From Acanthaster planci (Eukaryota; Echinodermata; Asteroidea; Valvatida; Acanthasteridae): a stretch of 64,000 nt of DNA. Below are positions 12,501 to 23,700 of the stretch, in pieces; the stretch's first letter is position 1, and each line of letters opens with the position of its first letter. The notes under the pieces are model-generated. The model searched no databases. It saw only the letters and a list, made by a program, of their open reading frames with translations, and was not told where the DNA came from. The DNA is taken from positions 163,754-227,753 of the forward strand of contig NW_019091643.1 in NCBI RefSeq assembly GCF_001949145.1. The letters are read 5' to 3'. A program made the translations under genes and the position numbers.

Positions 12501-13934
12501 TTTCAAGGTCACATGACTCAACACTAGAGCTCGCCACAACAATCCATTTCCTCTCCCGTCATCACCCAATAGAAATGTTAGTTGGATTTGACCCCTTGTG
12601 TGTGTGTGCTGTGGGCAACAGGCCTGGAATGTGGGGGTGGGACGAGAAGGTCATGCAGGTCACGACCTTAATTGCCTTCTGGTAAAGCTGATATTGAGGT
12701 TCTGCCCTCCCCTTTAAGTAAAATACCAGCAAGTTCTGATGAAGAGAACATTTTGATCAAGGGGCGCTGTTGGAAATTTCACTGTGGGCGCGAGGCAATT
12801 GATATGGCTGTGCACCAGTACAGTTGAGGGAGGAATAAAGATGTTTTTAAGAATTTCACAACTCCAAGAAGTAGAAATCTGTCTTTGGGGAAAGAACAAA
12901 GAACAGATAAATAAAACTGTCACTGCAAAAACATGTCAATATTACACTGTACTTTGTCAAAATTGTACTTGTTGAAATGTGAAAAATACATGTCCAACAT
13001 CAGTCCAACATCAATCAATATTTGAGCATAATTCCATCCAATATTTGAAAGGAGTGGTTGATTTTACTGGCAGAAGTAAAAAAGGAACTTGATCCTTGAG
13101 CATGTTGTGACTCTCCCAAAACTTGGCCTAAGGGGGGATTCAATATCGGTTGTGTGTCCAGTTTCTACGGAATTTTCACATTCTCATATTTAAAGCCCTG
13201 GTGATCACAAAGTTCTGTTATATTACAAATTGATCAAAATGTTTTTATTTGAACTTTTACAGTTAATGCTCAACATAAAGAGCACAGTTATGTGAAACCA
13301 TTTCAATGTTGATCAAATTCTGGAGTCCCCATCTCTCATACTGTTTTACTCTTCTTTTAAAAATGCCAATTTATTTCCTCTTTTTTTCCAAAATTGTTAC
13401 AGGGCAAGGTTAAGGTTAAAGGCTCAAGTGGATACTGTACATGTTGGCATACATGTACAAGTTTACAAGCAACTTTATCAAAATGACACTGGATTCCTTC
13501 AATTAATGTTCCTCCTGAATGTCTCGTTTTTCTTTCCCCTCTAGATTTGTTTCTGCTTCGGTATTAGTCTCCATCTACGAGCCTACATTGGTTACGCCGT
13601 GGTCGCGCTAGTGGCAGAAACAAACAGCATATTTCTCCATCTCAGACAAATCTTGCTCATCATGGGCGTGCCCAAGAGCGCCCCCATCTACCGGGTGAAC
13701 GGCGCGGTCAACATTGCGACGTATCTGATATTTCGGTTCGGGACGCTGTTTTGGATGTTCTACTGGCTGCAATCGCATCGAACCGAGGTACCTCTTACGC
13801 TCTACACCATAGCTGCCGGGGGATTGGTCATCATGATTGTCATCAACCTGGTGCTTTTCAAACGCTTGCTTGTCAGTGACTTTTTATCACCAGGGGATAA
13901 ACTGAAAAAGGACAAGAATGTTTTAGAGAAATAG
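3551..13934 (+). CDS. TLCD2: TLC domain-containing protein (TLCD1/TLCD2 family)
   Basis: Four coding exons: 3551-3810, 10575-10657, 11654-11736 and 13545-13934. All junctions are GT/AG and phase-consistent, giving 271 residues; human TLCD1 and TLCD2 are about 247 and 264. The family consists of multi-pass plasma-membrane proteins that limit incorporation of long-chain polyunsaturated fatty acids into phospholipids; that role is known for the family, not shown here. A hydrophobic first segment is followed by the TLC core: RWRNIVTSFIHAVISG in exon 1, ALSVGYFVYDLADIL across exons 2-3, TWPLAIHHVV in exon 3 with the conserved HH pair, and VAETNSIFLHLRQIL in exon 4. The VALSVGYF and ETNSIFLHLR stretches look closer to TLCD2 than TLCD1. 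The ATG at 3551 is the first in the open frame; Mets at 3557, 3563 and 3566 are alternatives. The tail is lysine-rich. Intron 1 is 6.8 kb and holds several repeats. Confidence 0.88.
3895..4142 (+). mobile_element. Probable solo LTR
   Basis: A 248-bp GC-rich block in intron 1 of the TLCD gene begins TGTAGCGCC and ends CACGCTACA, so it has the TG...CA ends and short inverted termini of an LTR. An AATAAA lies near its 3' part on the + strand. No matching second copy or internal retroelement coding sequence is visible, and I could not find a clean target duplication. It might instead be another GC-rich repeat. Confidence 0.45.
4527..4637. repeat. Hairpin repeat of the GGACCCCACAG family
   Basis: This degenerate stretch contains AACTGTGGGGTCCGAC followed by further GTGGGGTCC and GGCGGACATCAGACCCC blocks in the opposite sense. 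The same building blocks form the palindrome at 25914-25995 and part of the repeat near 62690. It directly precedes the 36-bp minisatellite and seems to be its source. Confidence 0.6.
4638..4817. repeat. 36-bp minisatellite, five tandem units
   Basis: Five units begin at 4638, 4674, 4710, 4746 and 4782. Each starts GACCCCACAGATCTGGTGG and ends GGCGGATGTTG, with only a few substitutions (for example GTAAGG in place of GTGGGG in unit 3, and GATCCC in place of GACCCC in unit 5). Because 36 is a multiple of three, all frames stay open and yield repetitive translations on both strands; these are not taken as genes. Confidence 0.92.
6385..6628. mobile_element. Short inverted-repeat element (MITE-like)
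   Basis: Two arms of about 65 bp with imperfect inverted match enclose roughly 110 bp. The left arm runs from AACATAACAATT to GAGGCAAGCTTTTG; the right arm runs from AAAAGCTTGCCCC to AATTGTTATGTT. Both contain CCTCATGATTCG and GACACTG blocks. It lies in intron 1 of the TLCD gene. No coding sequence is inside. Confidence 0.7.
6844..7210. mobile_element. GAATATTC-rich non-autonomous DNA element, copy 1
   Basis: Starts TAGGGCTGAG, carries several GAATATTCGA-type motifs near both ends, and shares the interior segment GAATCTGCTTGAAACAAG with the copy near 12090-12291. TAGGGCTG plus GAATATTCG termini recall hAT-type non-autonomous elements; the family assignment is inference. The right boundary is approximate. 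Confidence 0.55.
8378..8414. repeat. Perfect 15-bp stem, 7-nt loop palindrome
   Basis: CAGAAATGGTTCATG at 8378-8392 is followed by a 7-nt loop and its exact reverse complement at 8400-8414. It is intronic in the TLCD gene; no surrounding element is recognised. Confidence 0.85.
8941..9184. mobile_element. GGGGCCAATTTC inverted-repeat MITE, copy 1
   Basis: About 244 bp with long inverted ends. The left end reads GGGGCAATTTCATAGAGC then TGCTTAAGCACAAAATTTGC; the right end is the mirror, closing with ATGAAATTGGCCCCC. The interior contains GGTTACCAGCC and a second, inverted GCTGGTAACC. A full-length relative lies at 34957-35209 with the interior in the opposite orientation. Confidence 0.85.
9825..9902. 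repeat. TACATG/ACATGT simple repeat
   Basis: A run of alternating ACATGTACATG and TACATGCATACATG units, self-complementary throughout. Single TACATGTA words are scattered over the whole window. Confidence 0.6.
12090..12291. mobile_element. GAATATTC-rich non-autonomous DNA element, copy 2
   Basis: Shares GAATCTGCTTGAAACAAG with the copy at 6844-7210. It ends with GAATATTCGGTTATTTGG and then GATATTCGGCACAGCCCTA, the complement of a TAGGGCTGTGCCGAATATC terminus. Intronic in the TLCD gene. The left boundary is approximate. Confidence 0.6.
12377..12415. repeat. Short dispersed repeat (related copy at 24481-24545)
   Basis: CAACAGGTGAAGGATTGAGG followed by AGGGTTAGGGTTA matches, in reverse complement, the CCTCAATCCTTCACCTGTTG segment at 24499-24518, which itself folds into a hairpin with GGAGGACTGAGGAG. 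Confidence 0.55.
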
Positions 13935-14818
13935 CCCACTGGCACTGCCGTGGCATCCACAATTAACAGATGTACGTATCTATTATTATCACCGAAGCAC
14001 TGAAGATGTGGTTGTGTTCACGCATCACTGGCTCGCATGACAGACATGCAGTGTCACGTTTTGAGGAGCTGCAAGAAGTTTGGAAGAAATTTTAAGCGAA
14101 CATTCACATTGTCCTGATTTCAGAACGTTGGGTCGAATGTGGGAAATTCAGTTCAGTTTTGGCTTGGAGAGCTGAGAGAATTCTGTTAGGAAGTCTGCAT
14201 GCTTTTTTCACTGTGCCTAGAAATCTCTGCTCACAGTTGCAGTAAGACCCATTTTACTGCATAGCAGAAAATGTTTGCTTACAGCCTTTCTTTATATGTG
14301 CATGCGTACATCTCAACTAAAGGACTGCATGTTGAGAGACTTTTTTGGCAGAATTCTCTAGTTAGAAGTAGTGGAGCCATGAAATTGGATCCCTGGATGG
14401 GATTTTGTTTCCATGGCAACAGCTGGGCACTGCATGTTGTCAACAGCAATGTGACTTGGTCTGTCCAAACCAGACCTTTCCAGGCAGGGTTGGAGTGGAA
14501 GTTTCACCCCTACAAAATGCAATTTGAGGCTGTCACAGACTAAAAAATGACATACGTGAAGTTCGGCCAACGAGAAACCATTTTCCATAACCAGACCCCA
14601 GTCTGTCAAGAGGAAGGTGTAATTTTTTTACAAATCGAAAACACGTCTTCGACAAGCCGGTTAGAAGAGAATTTTGAGAGCTTGTTACATGTACTAATGC
14701 GCCTGGAATGTTCGGACATCAGCATGCCATGCTGAGTTTTCAGGACTCTTTGTTCAAAGTTGTGAATTTGTTGCGCCGTATTCCACCCATCCCCGTCAGG
14801 GTTACTGGAAAAGTTCCA

Positions 14819-14824
14819 AATAAA
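14819..14824 (+). terminator. Candidate polyadenylation signal for the TLCD gene
   Basis: AATAAA on the coding strand 885 bases after the stop codon. It is the best-placed canonical hexamer I saw; transcript data are absent. Confidence 0.4.
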
Positions 14825-17474
14825 GGCTGCATTGAACATAGTATTCTCACGTAGCACAAAATATGTTATTCTATGCAATTCGTTCACAGTAATTACTCTG
14901 TTATTTACAAACGTGTACATACATTAAACACATTAACTTTAAGTCAACAACTATCACTGTGGGATGTGCAGTACATGTTCACAGGAAAGAAGTATTTAAT
15001 CCTTATGGTTCTAGTTTTACGCTCCAGAAGAAACTCTTGATGTGTGTAATGAATGAACTGCTGATAAGTTGATTAACCTCCTTCTCGAGTCGGCTCAAAA
15101 AACTTTTCCCAGCAATGCCACAAGCACAAGTTCAATTTTTAAGAACAACTCTCTGGACTCAGAATGCCTACCAAGACTGAATCTGTCAATCCTGAAGAGG
15201 TCCTGTAGTTTCTACGACCAGCACGTCGTATGATTTGATAGCTCTTGCGAGGTCTGATAATCCCGTATTTGGGCAACGAGTCTTTGGTTTATCCACACTC
15301 TAATGCTATTAGACCCGTGGTATTTTGTACAATTAACTTCAATACCTGAACCTAAATACAGTTCTTTTCTTGCAAAACTCAAAAAGGCAATTTTTAGAGA
15401 GTTTTTTGTTTTACCAGTGGCTTGTTAGGAATTTTGTTTTGTACAAAAGCACTTGTATGAAGGCAGTTTGGGCTAAGGTTATGCCATTCTCAGGTGAGGA
15501 AGTTTGCGTATTTTGAATTTTATTTTTTTTTTTTTTAAGGTTTGGGAAATCTGCCGGCTGTATCAATGACAGAATTGGTAATGATTCAGCAACTGTCTAG
15601 AGGGAATGTTTGTGGTAATTCTGTCTGTTTGTCGTCTGTGTGTGGTCATGGTGGTGGAGTGAGACTGCCAGATTTGAATACCAATATCCAACGGTAATCA
15701 TGATGTACTCTGACTGAAACGAAAAATGGGCTTATATTGGATTTCCATTCTAAAACAAATATTAACCCTCCTATGCAAATATGCATTCTTGACACAGTTG
15801 TCATATCAGTCAAAATCAGTCAAACTTCCCATTATGTGTCTGTGTACCGGGGGAAATCAAGCGGAAGGAATATTGGACTGTTACAGCAGAAGGAGTGTTA
15901 AACTAGAAAAGAAAACAAAAATTGCCACAGAACTGTCTGCTGCATGGAGCACATTGTGCCACTTATAACTGTTGAAAACACACCACATGCAGGTGGCGAT
16001 GCCATTTTTCAACACTTCTCAAAACTCCTACAACTCTTCCCGATTAGGAGATCAGTAACTGATTAATTCCGGCGTGATTTACCCTGCCAACAAATTCACT
16101 AAGACCCGGTGGTGTTGTCCAATTTCTGTAAACTGTTTCTCTAGAAACATTCTAACAGGCAGTCAACTTCAAACAGCATTGCACAGTTCTGTATGGAGCT
16201 TTCCTCGTCATTTCATTTGCACAATTATATATTTGAGTTTTCTTCCTGTATTGCAAAGTATGCTTTTTTTGTTAGCAAACTGTCAGAAACGTTTCCACAT
16301 TCACAAGGTGGCATCTTCAGGATGACACTTACGTCCTGAAAACTGTACGCAGAGTTAAAAGTAAGAGAAACGAGTCTTACACAAGAACTGCTCAACAGTG
16401 TGGGCCGACAGAATGATTGGAACAGGCTTTCTGTAATGCTACGTCATTGCTTAAATGTTTTTTGAGTTATGCTGCAGCTGACATTGGTCACTAAATTATT
16501 AATGCTTAATTCTAAAAATACATGAATGCTTGGAATTCACTTTAAATTAATTAATTGATTTGTAATGGTGTCATTAAGGGTTAAAGTTAATGTAATTGAT
16601 TGCATTTTCCCCCCCTGCATTTGTGCATCAGTGTGCTTGGTACTAAACAGTTCATTGGATTCAATTGCTGTGTATTTGTAAAACCATTGTCAGGAAAATT
16701 GCATATCATTTTGAGGCTCACAGGAACTTATAAAGGGCAGTTTATCCAATCTGTTCTTGTATTGCTGTTTATTTCTATGAATGGTTTTATTTACCGTAAG
16801 AAGAAAGGGTTGATTTCATGGCGATTTGGACAGTTTTCCTCCCCAATTTTCTGTTACGGGGTACGCACAACTTCTTTTCTGCTGAATTTTTAAGTTCACA
16901 ACCCTAACTAGCCACAAATCAATGACTACCGTACTTCAGGAAAATAGGCCTGGTCGGTTGATTTATGACCTGCAGTTATTCACCTGAAGGTCGTCTAAAA
17001 ATAAGCTCTACTGACTGCTTTCTTCCTCGTTTGAAAAGCTGAATAATTTTCTCGTAAAATGAACAAGTTGGGTTGACCTGTGTCTCTATAAACAATGCCA
17101 CCCTCCGCAATGCGTCACAAAGCAAAGCCCAAAAGGAAGGATTTAGACCACAGAAAAGTCAGCCATTGTAAACGTGAAACAGAGACCCGGTAGCAATAAA
17201 ACAGATGAAAGCATTGGCAAAACAGAATATAAATGATGATTCCCAAAGACATCTGGACCTGCCCCAAGTTCATCGGCTCTCAAGTGCTCTCAAGATAAAA
17301 TACCAACTGCCACTGGCTAATTAATACGATGCTAAAGTTTATTCTCAACGGACATGGTGGAAAGGCGTTTAATATTCATGATCAAGCAGTACGTTTCCAT
17401 TTCTGATTCTTGCTTTAAACTCACAGCTGTGGTGTTTCATAAAAAAATCTTGATTTAAAATCTTCATTTTTTAT

Positions 17475-17480
17475 TTTATT
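17475..17480 (-). terminator. Candidate polyadenylation signal for PES1
   Basis: TTTATT on the + strand (AATAAA on the PES1 strand), about 320 bases after the PES1 stop, with a second overlapping hexamer at 17470-17475. It lies in a T-rich tract, so chance occurrence is possible. Confidence 0.35.
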
Positions 17481-17797
17481 TTTTTTTTAATTATTTGAAG
17501 CATTTCAATGCTGAATGTTGACGGTCCCAAAGCTCCCAAAGTTTACATCATTTTTATCGGAGACTGATCTGAGATAAGCTGAATAGCTGGTTAATCCACG
17601 TGGCAAAGGAACAAAAAATGTCATGAGGTCAACTTTTGTAATTACACCAATTTTCCATCAAAATGTGAACATTTTTTGAGGAAATACTGGCTTTCAATTA
17701 CCTGTGTTAGTCACAAGTGCAAATTCAATCGACAGTGCACTGGCCAGATAAGAATCCAGATCAGGTTACAAAGTCACGTTTACCAGTTTTCCTCTGA

Positions 17798-20700
17798 TCA
17801 TTTCCCGGCCGATTTCTGCTTCTTGGTCGTAGTCGTCTTCGCCTTTGGTCCCTTGGCTGCCTGTTCCTGCTCATACTGCTCTCTCCGGCTTGTCAGCTTC
17901 CGAACCTTCAAGGAGACCACCACAATGAATGATGAACTTTTAAGGCTCAGGCCATATTATGTGGCTGTGGCTAAGGGCAGCATGTATACCTATGGGGAGC
18001 CACTGTCTAGCGGCTGCAGACACTTCCCATAGATTCCTGTATTACTCAGCCATAGCCAGTTGATTTGGACACACAGATATTCCACTTGGTGAAAAGTTTC
18101 CAGCTGCATTTTATTCCATATTTTAAAATTCTTTCCTTCTGGAAGTGTGCGCAACATGCTAAATTTTAAACTTATTGGGAACTGGCAAAAATTGATGGAA
18201 GAGGAAGCCTGAGAGAAGAATTCAAGGATCACTTGAGGAGTTGACAAGGAAAAGTTCTTTCCTTCACATGTTTCTGTGCATGTTAACCACTTCGTGCCAG
18301 GGCATTTTTCAGTGTTCATGAAGCTGGGCCGGCATGACTATCATTTTTTCCGTTTTCAAAATCCTTCAAATATTCATCCTTCCATTTAACGGTCGTTTGT
18401 AGCCGCACAAAGCAATCTTTAGGCACTACTCTAAGTTGACTGGTGACCTTCATTGATGCCCGAGTATTTCAGCCAGGCCTGCAGCCTTGTAAACAGAGCC
18501 CAGATTGTGCGGTGTTATACAAATGTCTTTTGTTCACGAANGTGCTGTGTGGCTCAACGCTGCGGTGGTGGAGAGCTTTTGTCCCCAGTGGTAATCCGCT
18601 TGCTCTCAATGCCCCAAACCCTGGTATACGGTTTCAAAATAACGCTGGATTATCACCACTTTTGAGAAAGAAAAATGCCGGTAATGCCCAGCAGCCTGGT
18701 CTTTTATTCGGAGTACAGTCTTTTGTTACAGGGCCCTGTTTCCTTTGTCCGGGTTCGGAGACCCCGGCCACGCATATAAACCATACGGCTCCGATTTCGG
18801 AGTCCCCGGCTGGTAGTGGTTATAGACAAACCCAGCAACCACGGTGACACTATCACCAGCTTTGTAGTAGCCCCCAACAATGGCTGAAAATGAGATAACT
18901 ATGGTATGAAATTACTGCACTGTGCAAAACCCACCACCATGCATTCCACCATTAACGGGGGCCATCCAAAATGATCAGTGAAATATCGCTGGATTCATCT
19001 TCAGGTAGATTTGTTTGGGGGGGGGAAACTGGAAAGAGTTTAAGACACTCATTGACCGCTTTTACTATTGAGGCCAATACTGCCAAGGTGAAATGATCCA
19101 GTGTAAATGCCCCACCCAAAATTTCAAACTTGGCAGCCTGAGTTGAAAGCCTGGAGACTACTTTTTTTAAAAGTGGTGGGACACAGGCAAAAATCAGCAG
19201 GCTGCTAAGATACTTGCTGAGGGTATATGCTTTGAGAGTACATCTTCTCCAACAGTGTCTCCGGAGGTAAATGACCTGACCTACCTGCTTCTGTTTCATT
19301 TTGCGCTTCTTCATGAGTTTCTGATACAGCCGCTTGCGTTTCTTGGTCATCATCATTTCTTGCAAGGATCGCTCCATCCGCGCCTCCTTCTCCGCCTCGT
19401 AGACGGGATTGATGGACTGCACCTGGCCTGCCTCCACGGACAACTTGGACGAGTCGGCCGCCTGGACGGTACAGAGAAATCAATTCAAACACAACATCCT
19501 GCTTATAACAAGAGAAATATTTGATCAAGACTTTGCATCCTTTGTTTTCCAGTACTAACAACAAAGGTCTCTGTCGTGACAACGAAATTTGTCCCCCAAA
19601 CCTTGTTAGAAAAGGTGTGCAACTGTACTGTATGGAGGACGTACTCAGTAAATGAATGGATTAAATGCCTATTTTGAGTTGAAGACCACGTACTTTCGTC
19701 TTCACATCCTTGTGGTGTTATTTTGGGTCTCTTTTTTCAAGGTTCGGTCTCATCCAGACTTCAAGTCTACACTTTCCCTGTTTCTGCACAATCCCGGACC
19801 TACACCAAGCATAGGCTGCATCCGAATCTGCTGTCTAGAGCTAGGTCTAGGGCTTCCCTCCCTTGGAAATGTGCGGAGACGCGGAGACAATAGACCTAGC
19901 CGTAGCTCTGGAAGCTCGTTTCGGACACGGCCTAAAATGCAAATCATTAGATCAGCTAGAAGGTGACCACGATGTCTACAAACCTTATGCTGTTTGTCCT
20001 CTTTCTGCTCCTTGCGATCTTGTTTCCTCTCCAGCTGACTCAAGTGCTTCTCTTCAACCTCCGCGAGATGCGATTCTTCTTCGTCCTCGCTGGCATCCTC
20101 CCCTTCATCTTCCTCATCCTCCGACCCATCCATTTCCTCCTCGTCCTCTTCGGTCGTCCTCCCTGTGGAGGGCAGAGGAAATCATGCATCATGCTGACCA
20201 GTTACACTTTTCTTGGGAGGAAAAACTTGGTGTCTCTGCATAAAAATGACTCTTCCATTTAGTAAATGATTGATCCATTTCCTAGCTCGTGCCAATAGGT
20301 GACACAGAAGGACCATGTGGCAATTTACAGTGGGAAATATTTCAAAGCTGTACCAACCACGAAAATTCTGATCACAAAGTTGCTTTTTAAGGCGGTTGCC
20401 TGTAATTTTCTCTACAATTGGTGAATACTGTTCTGTTCCAATACCCAGAGCCACGAAATTTAACCATGATGGGAAATTAGAAAAAAACGTAAAGAAAAAC
20501 CCTCCAGTAAAAAATTCTGTGCATAATTATTTCCAAGGTGGGGCATGAACCACAAATACCATAATGTAAGTAAAGCTGCTTCACAGCAAGAAAGAGCCCA
20601 ACAGCTTTACCGACAACCTCAGACAATGGCGTTCCTGTGGCTGGATTCGAACCGCTGCACATCAAAATGCAAGTCATGTGGCTCTACCACTGACCTGTGT

Positions 20701-23700
20701 TGATGCCCATTTGTCGGTCCAGCAACGTTCTCTTCTCCGGCGGTATGTAGTCGCCCTCTTTCTCCTCGACGAAGGGGGACAGATGCGGGGGTAGAACCAC
20801 CCCTGGGAAGTACTCCTCGACTGGGAGGAGGAGACGAGCGTTGACACTGTCCACCACCCACTGTGGCTGCACGTAGTACCTGGGGGAACCCAACAGCGAG
20901 AACTGATGATAAATGCTCCCATGGTGGGGTTTGAACCGTGCACCACTGAAGTACAAGCACAGCTGCTCAAGTGAATGTTACCAACAGCAAAAAGAACCCC
21001 AATCTCTGGACATGGTGCTGTGGAAAGTCTGAAAAAGCTAGTTAGATTCAATACACCTGGCTACTTTGAGCTGGAAGAAAACCAGCTTCGACTTGCCTAT
21101 CCTGCAAATCCAGTCAGCATGGTTACCAACTTTTTCAAAGTCTGATAAGGAACTTAATTTTAGTGGGTTTGGGGCAACAAAGACTTTCTTGAGCAACAAG
21201 GCCCTTTCCAACTTATCCACAATCATCCACTTAGCAGGAAACCGATGCCACATTCCTTGTACTTAAAGTAATACGTAAAATAACAGTAACTGGGCTCTAC
21301 CTCCATCAATCCTACAAAATTCTAAACACCGTCAAATCGCTTTGAGGGATCTAGCAGGGCAAGGATTGTGAACTGATGATGACGCCAGCTCACCTGGAGA
21401 GATATTCCTTGCGTTGTTGGGGTCTGTCCACAATCTGGTGTGTGATGCTCTCGTCGCTGGCATCGTATGTGGCTCCGATGAACAATGTCTTGTCCCACGA
21501 TACCTGACCACCGAAACACCTAAAAGGCAAGAGTAAATGTTCGCTTATCATGCTCACGTCTGCAAGGCTGACCTACAAAGGATGTGGAAGCAACATGGTC
21601 AAGCTGACGGCATACTAGGCACCCAAGGCAGCAGCCAAACACCCCATATCTGAACACGAAGCACAGCCAGAGATTGCAAGTGCTGATTTTCAGAGAGGGA
21701 CGAAACTCTGCAAACCCAGAGCAAAGCCCTTGGCATGGGAGGGGATTAACCAACAACCCAGGACGACAGTGATGGAGTGTTTCTTGCACTAGCCATCTCT
21801 ACATAAGGCTCACTCCACAATGCTTGAAAAGTTTCTGAAATCTTGGCCTACCGAATAAGAAACGTCAGCATCTCTCGCGGCACCTCCCTAGACAGGAAGA
21901 ACTTGCATCCTTCAAACAGTTTCTTGAACTTGGCTTCCTTGTCCTGCTCCGCTCTGGCTTCTCGTATCGCCTCGCTCTCCAGGCTCTAAGGAGAAAAAAA
22001 ATAAAGAACCAAAATGCACCTCACAAAATCACTGTACAGTTGACAGAGAACCAAACTTGACTGCCTTCAAGCTTGAAATTACTTTAATTGTGCTGGAGGA
22101 TGTAAGAGACAGTAACAACTTACAAACTTTGTGAACAATAGACAACATTTGTTGGCCATCTTGAATTGAACGGAAGGTAAGACTTTACATTTGGGAAACC
22201 AGAGAGTAAAAATAACAGCGTTGTAACAAAACTTCAGACAAATTCATGCCACTTTGGGCCCAAAACAATATCGTCCACGGAGAGTGAAATAATTCCCTCC
22301 CACAAGTGATTAAGACCGTGTATTATTGATAATGACATAGTTGACCCCTTTACAGGTTTATCTTGCCATGGATGCCTCATCTAAGACTAAGCGGGGAATA
22401 TTTCAGATGTTTGTTTTCCAACTTACCCCACCGGCCATCAACTCCTCATCCTGCAAATTCTCCTCTTCGTCCTCCTCTGCGATTGGCTCCTTGCTGACCT
22501 TGGCCAGGTCATGGGTCATGGCCGCGACCCTTTCCTCCTCTTCTTCCTTGTCCATGCAGAAGCTGCTCTCGTTCTCCAGCTGGCTTGCTGAGCGTGATTT
22601 TTCCATCAACGACAACTGTCATAGCAACAACAAAAAATAATCACAAATTTTCATAACAGACAGAAATTCCTATCTAGGCCATAACTTTCTCTAAAGTGAA
22701 TCAAATGACACATTTCTGACACGGACTGTCACGAAACTTTTGTATGAAATGATGGAAATACCTTTGGAGGATAGTGGAGGTTGATTGATGCATAAAGTTT
22801 GAAGTTGATAAAGCCAAGAAGAGTGCTGTAGAACTCGACAAACGTCGACATGATTCTCAGATCAATGTCTCTGGGACGCTGGAAAAAAAAAATCACACCA
22901 TGGTTTGAAATCTTAGTGCTGCAAAACTTGGAATTAGCTTTCGATAGACATAAGCATTGGCACCAAACTTGGGACATTCCTTTTCAAAAAATCAGCCAAT
23001 TTCTTGCAGATCTATGTCTGTACTTACTGAGTAGTTGAAACTGTACGGTACAATCCATGTTATCGTCTGTCCCTGAATCTCAGCCTGGTAGTAGATGCCT
23101 TTGATTGACAAGAATACCTGCGACAAAATTTCAAACAAGACTTTGCCAGTGTTTTCACCACCCCTTTCAGTTTATTTCATAAAACAGCAAAACACCACAA
23201 CGTTTTAAGACCCTGTCAACGTGGACTGAGCCCTTGTGGTATTTATGCATTCAAAGGCAAATCCAACGTGAAGTTATAACTCGAGTGATTTATTCAACCG
23301 GTTCGCACAGGAGGTCGCATGAAGATAATTAAGCAATTTGTATTCAAAGGGGCACCTGGTGAGTTGAAACACTGGTCATTCACTCAGCCCCTGTTGGCCT
23401 ATCTCCTTAGTTTATTTGGTCCATCAGCCAATACAACCGCAACCCTGAAAGACAGGCCTCCCTGTTTTCACAAATCCTCAAGTTGAAATATCACACAAAT
23501 ATGGGACAAAGGACTTTCAAGACTCAAGTCGGTATTTATGGCATTTGTCTGGACTTGAAATGTCTTCCAGTAAGGCCGTTTTTCAGCCAACACTTTTGGC
23601 AGGTGGTCAACAAGATTTAGAGATTATCCTCCTTGGTGTCCATTGCGCCAATACCTTCCTGAGTGACCTCGAAGCAATGATGAAATGCATGAACTCCATC

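Larger units (their letters stand above)
13935..17797. other. TLCD 3' UTR and intergenic stretch to PES1
   Basis: The stretch lies between two converging genes. About 0.9 kb after the TLCD stop there is an AATAAA. The remainder is AT-rich with homopolymer T runs (15520-15540, 17460-17490). No coding exon, RNA gene or clear repeat was recognised. Confidence 0.55.

Noticed and set aside
18443-18847. A 134-residue frame containing an unknown residue
   Set aside because: It lies in the TTAA-flanked element at 18283-18823 and is not shared as an open frame with the related copy at 35508-36088.
18952-19443. A 163-residue minus-strand frame
   Set aside because: Its first part is PES1 exon 13 (19285-19461); the rest is read-through into the intron after a good GTAGGT donor.
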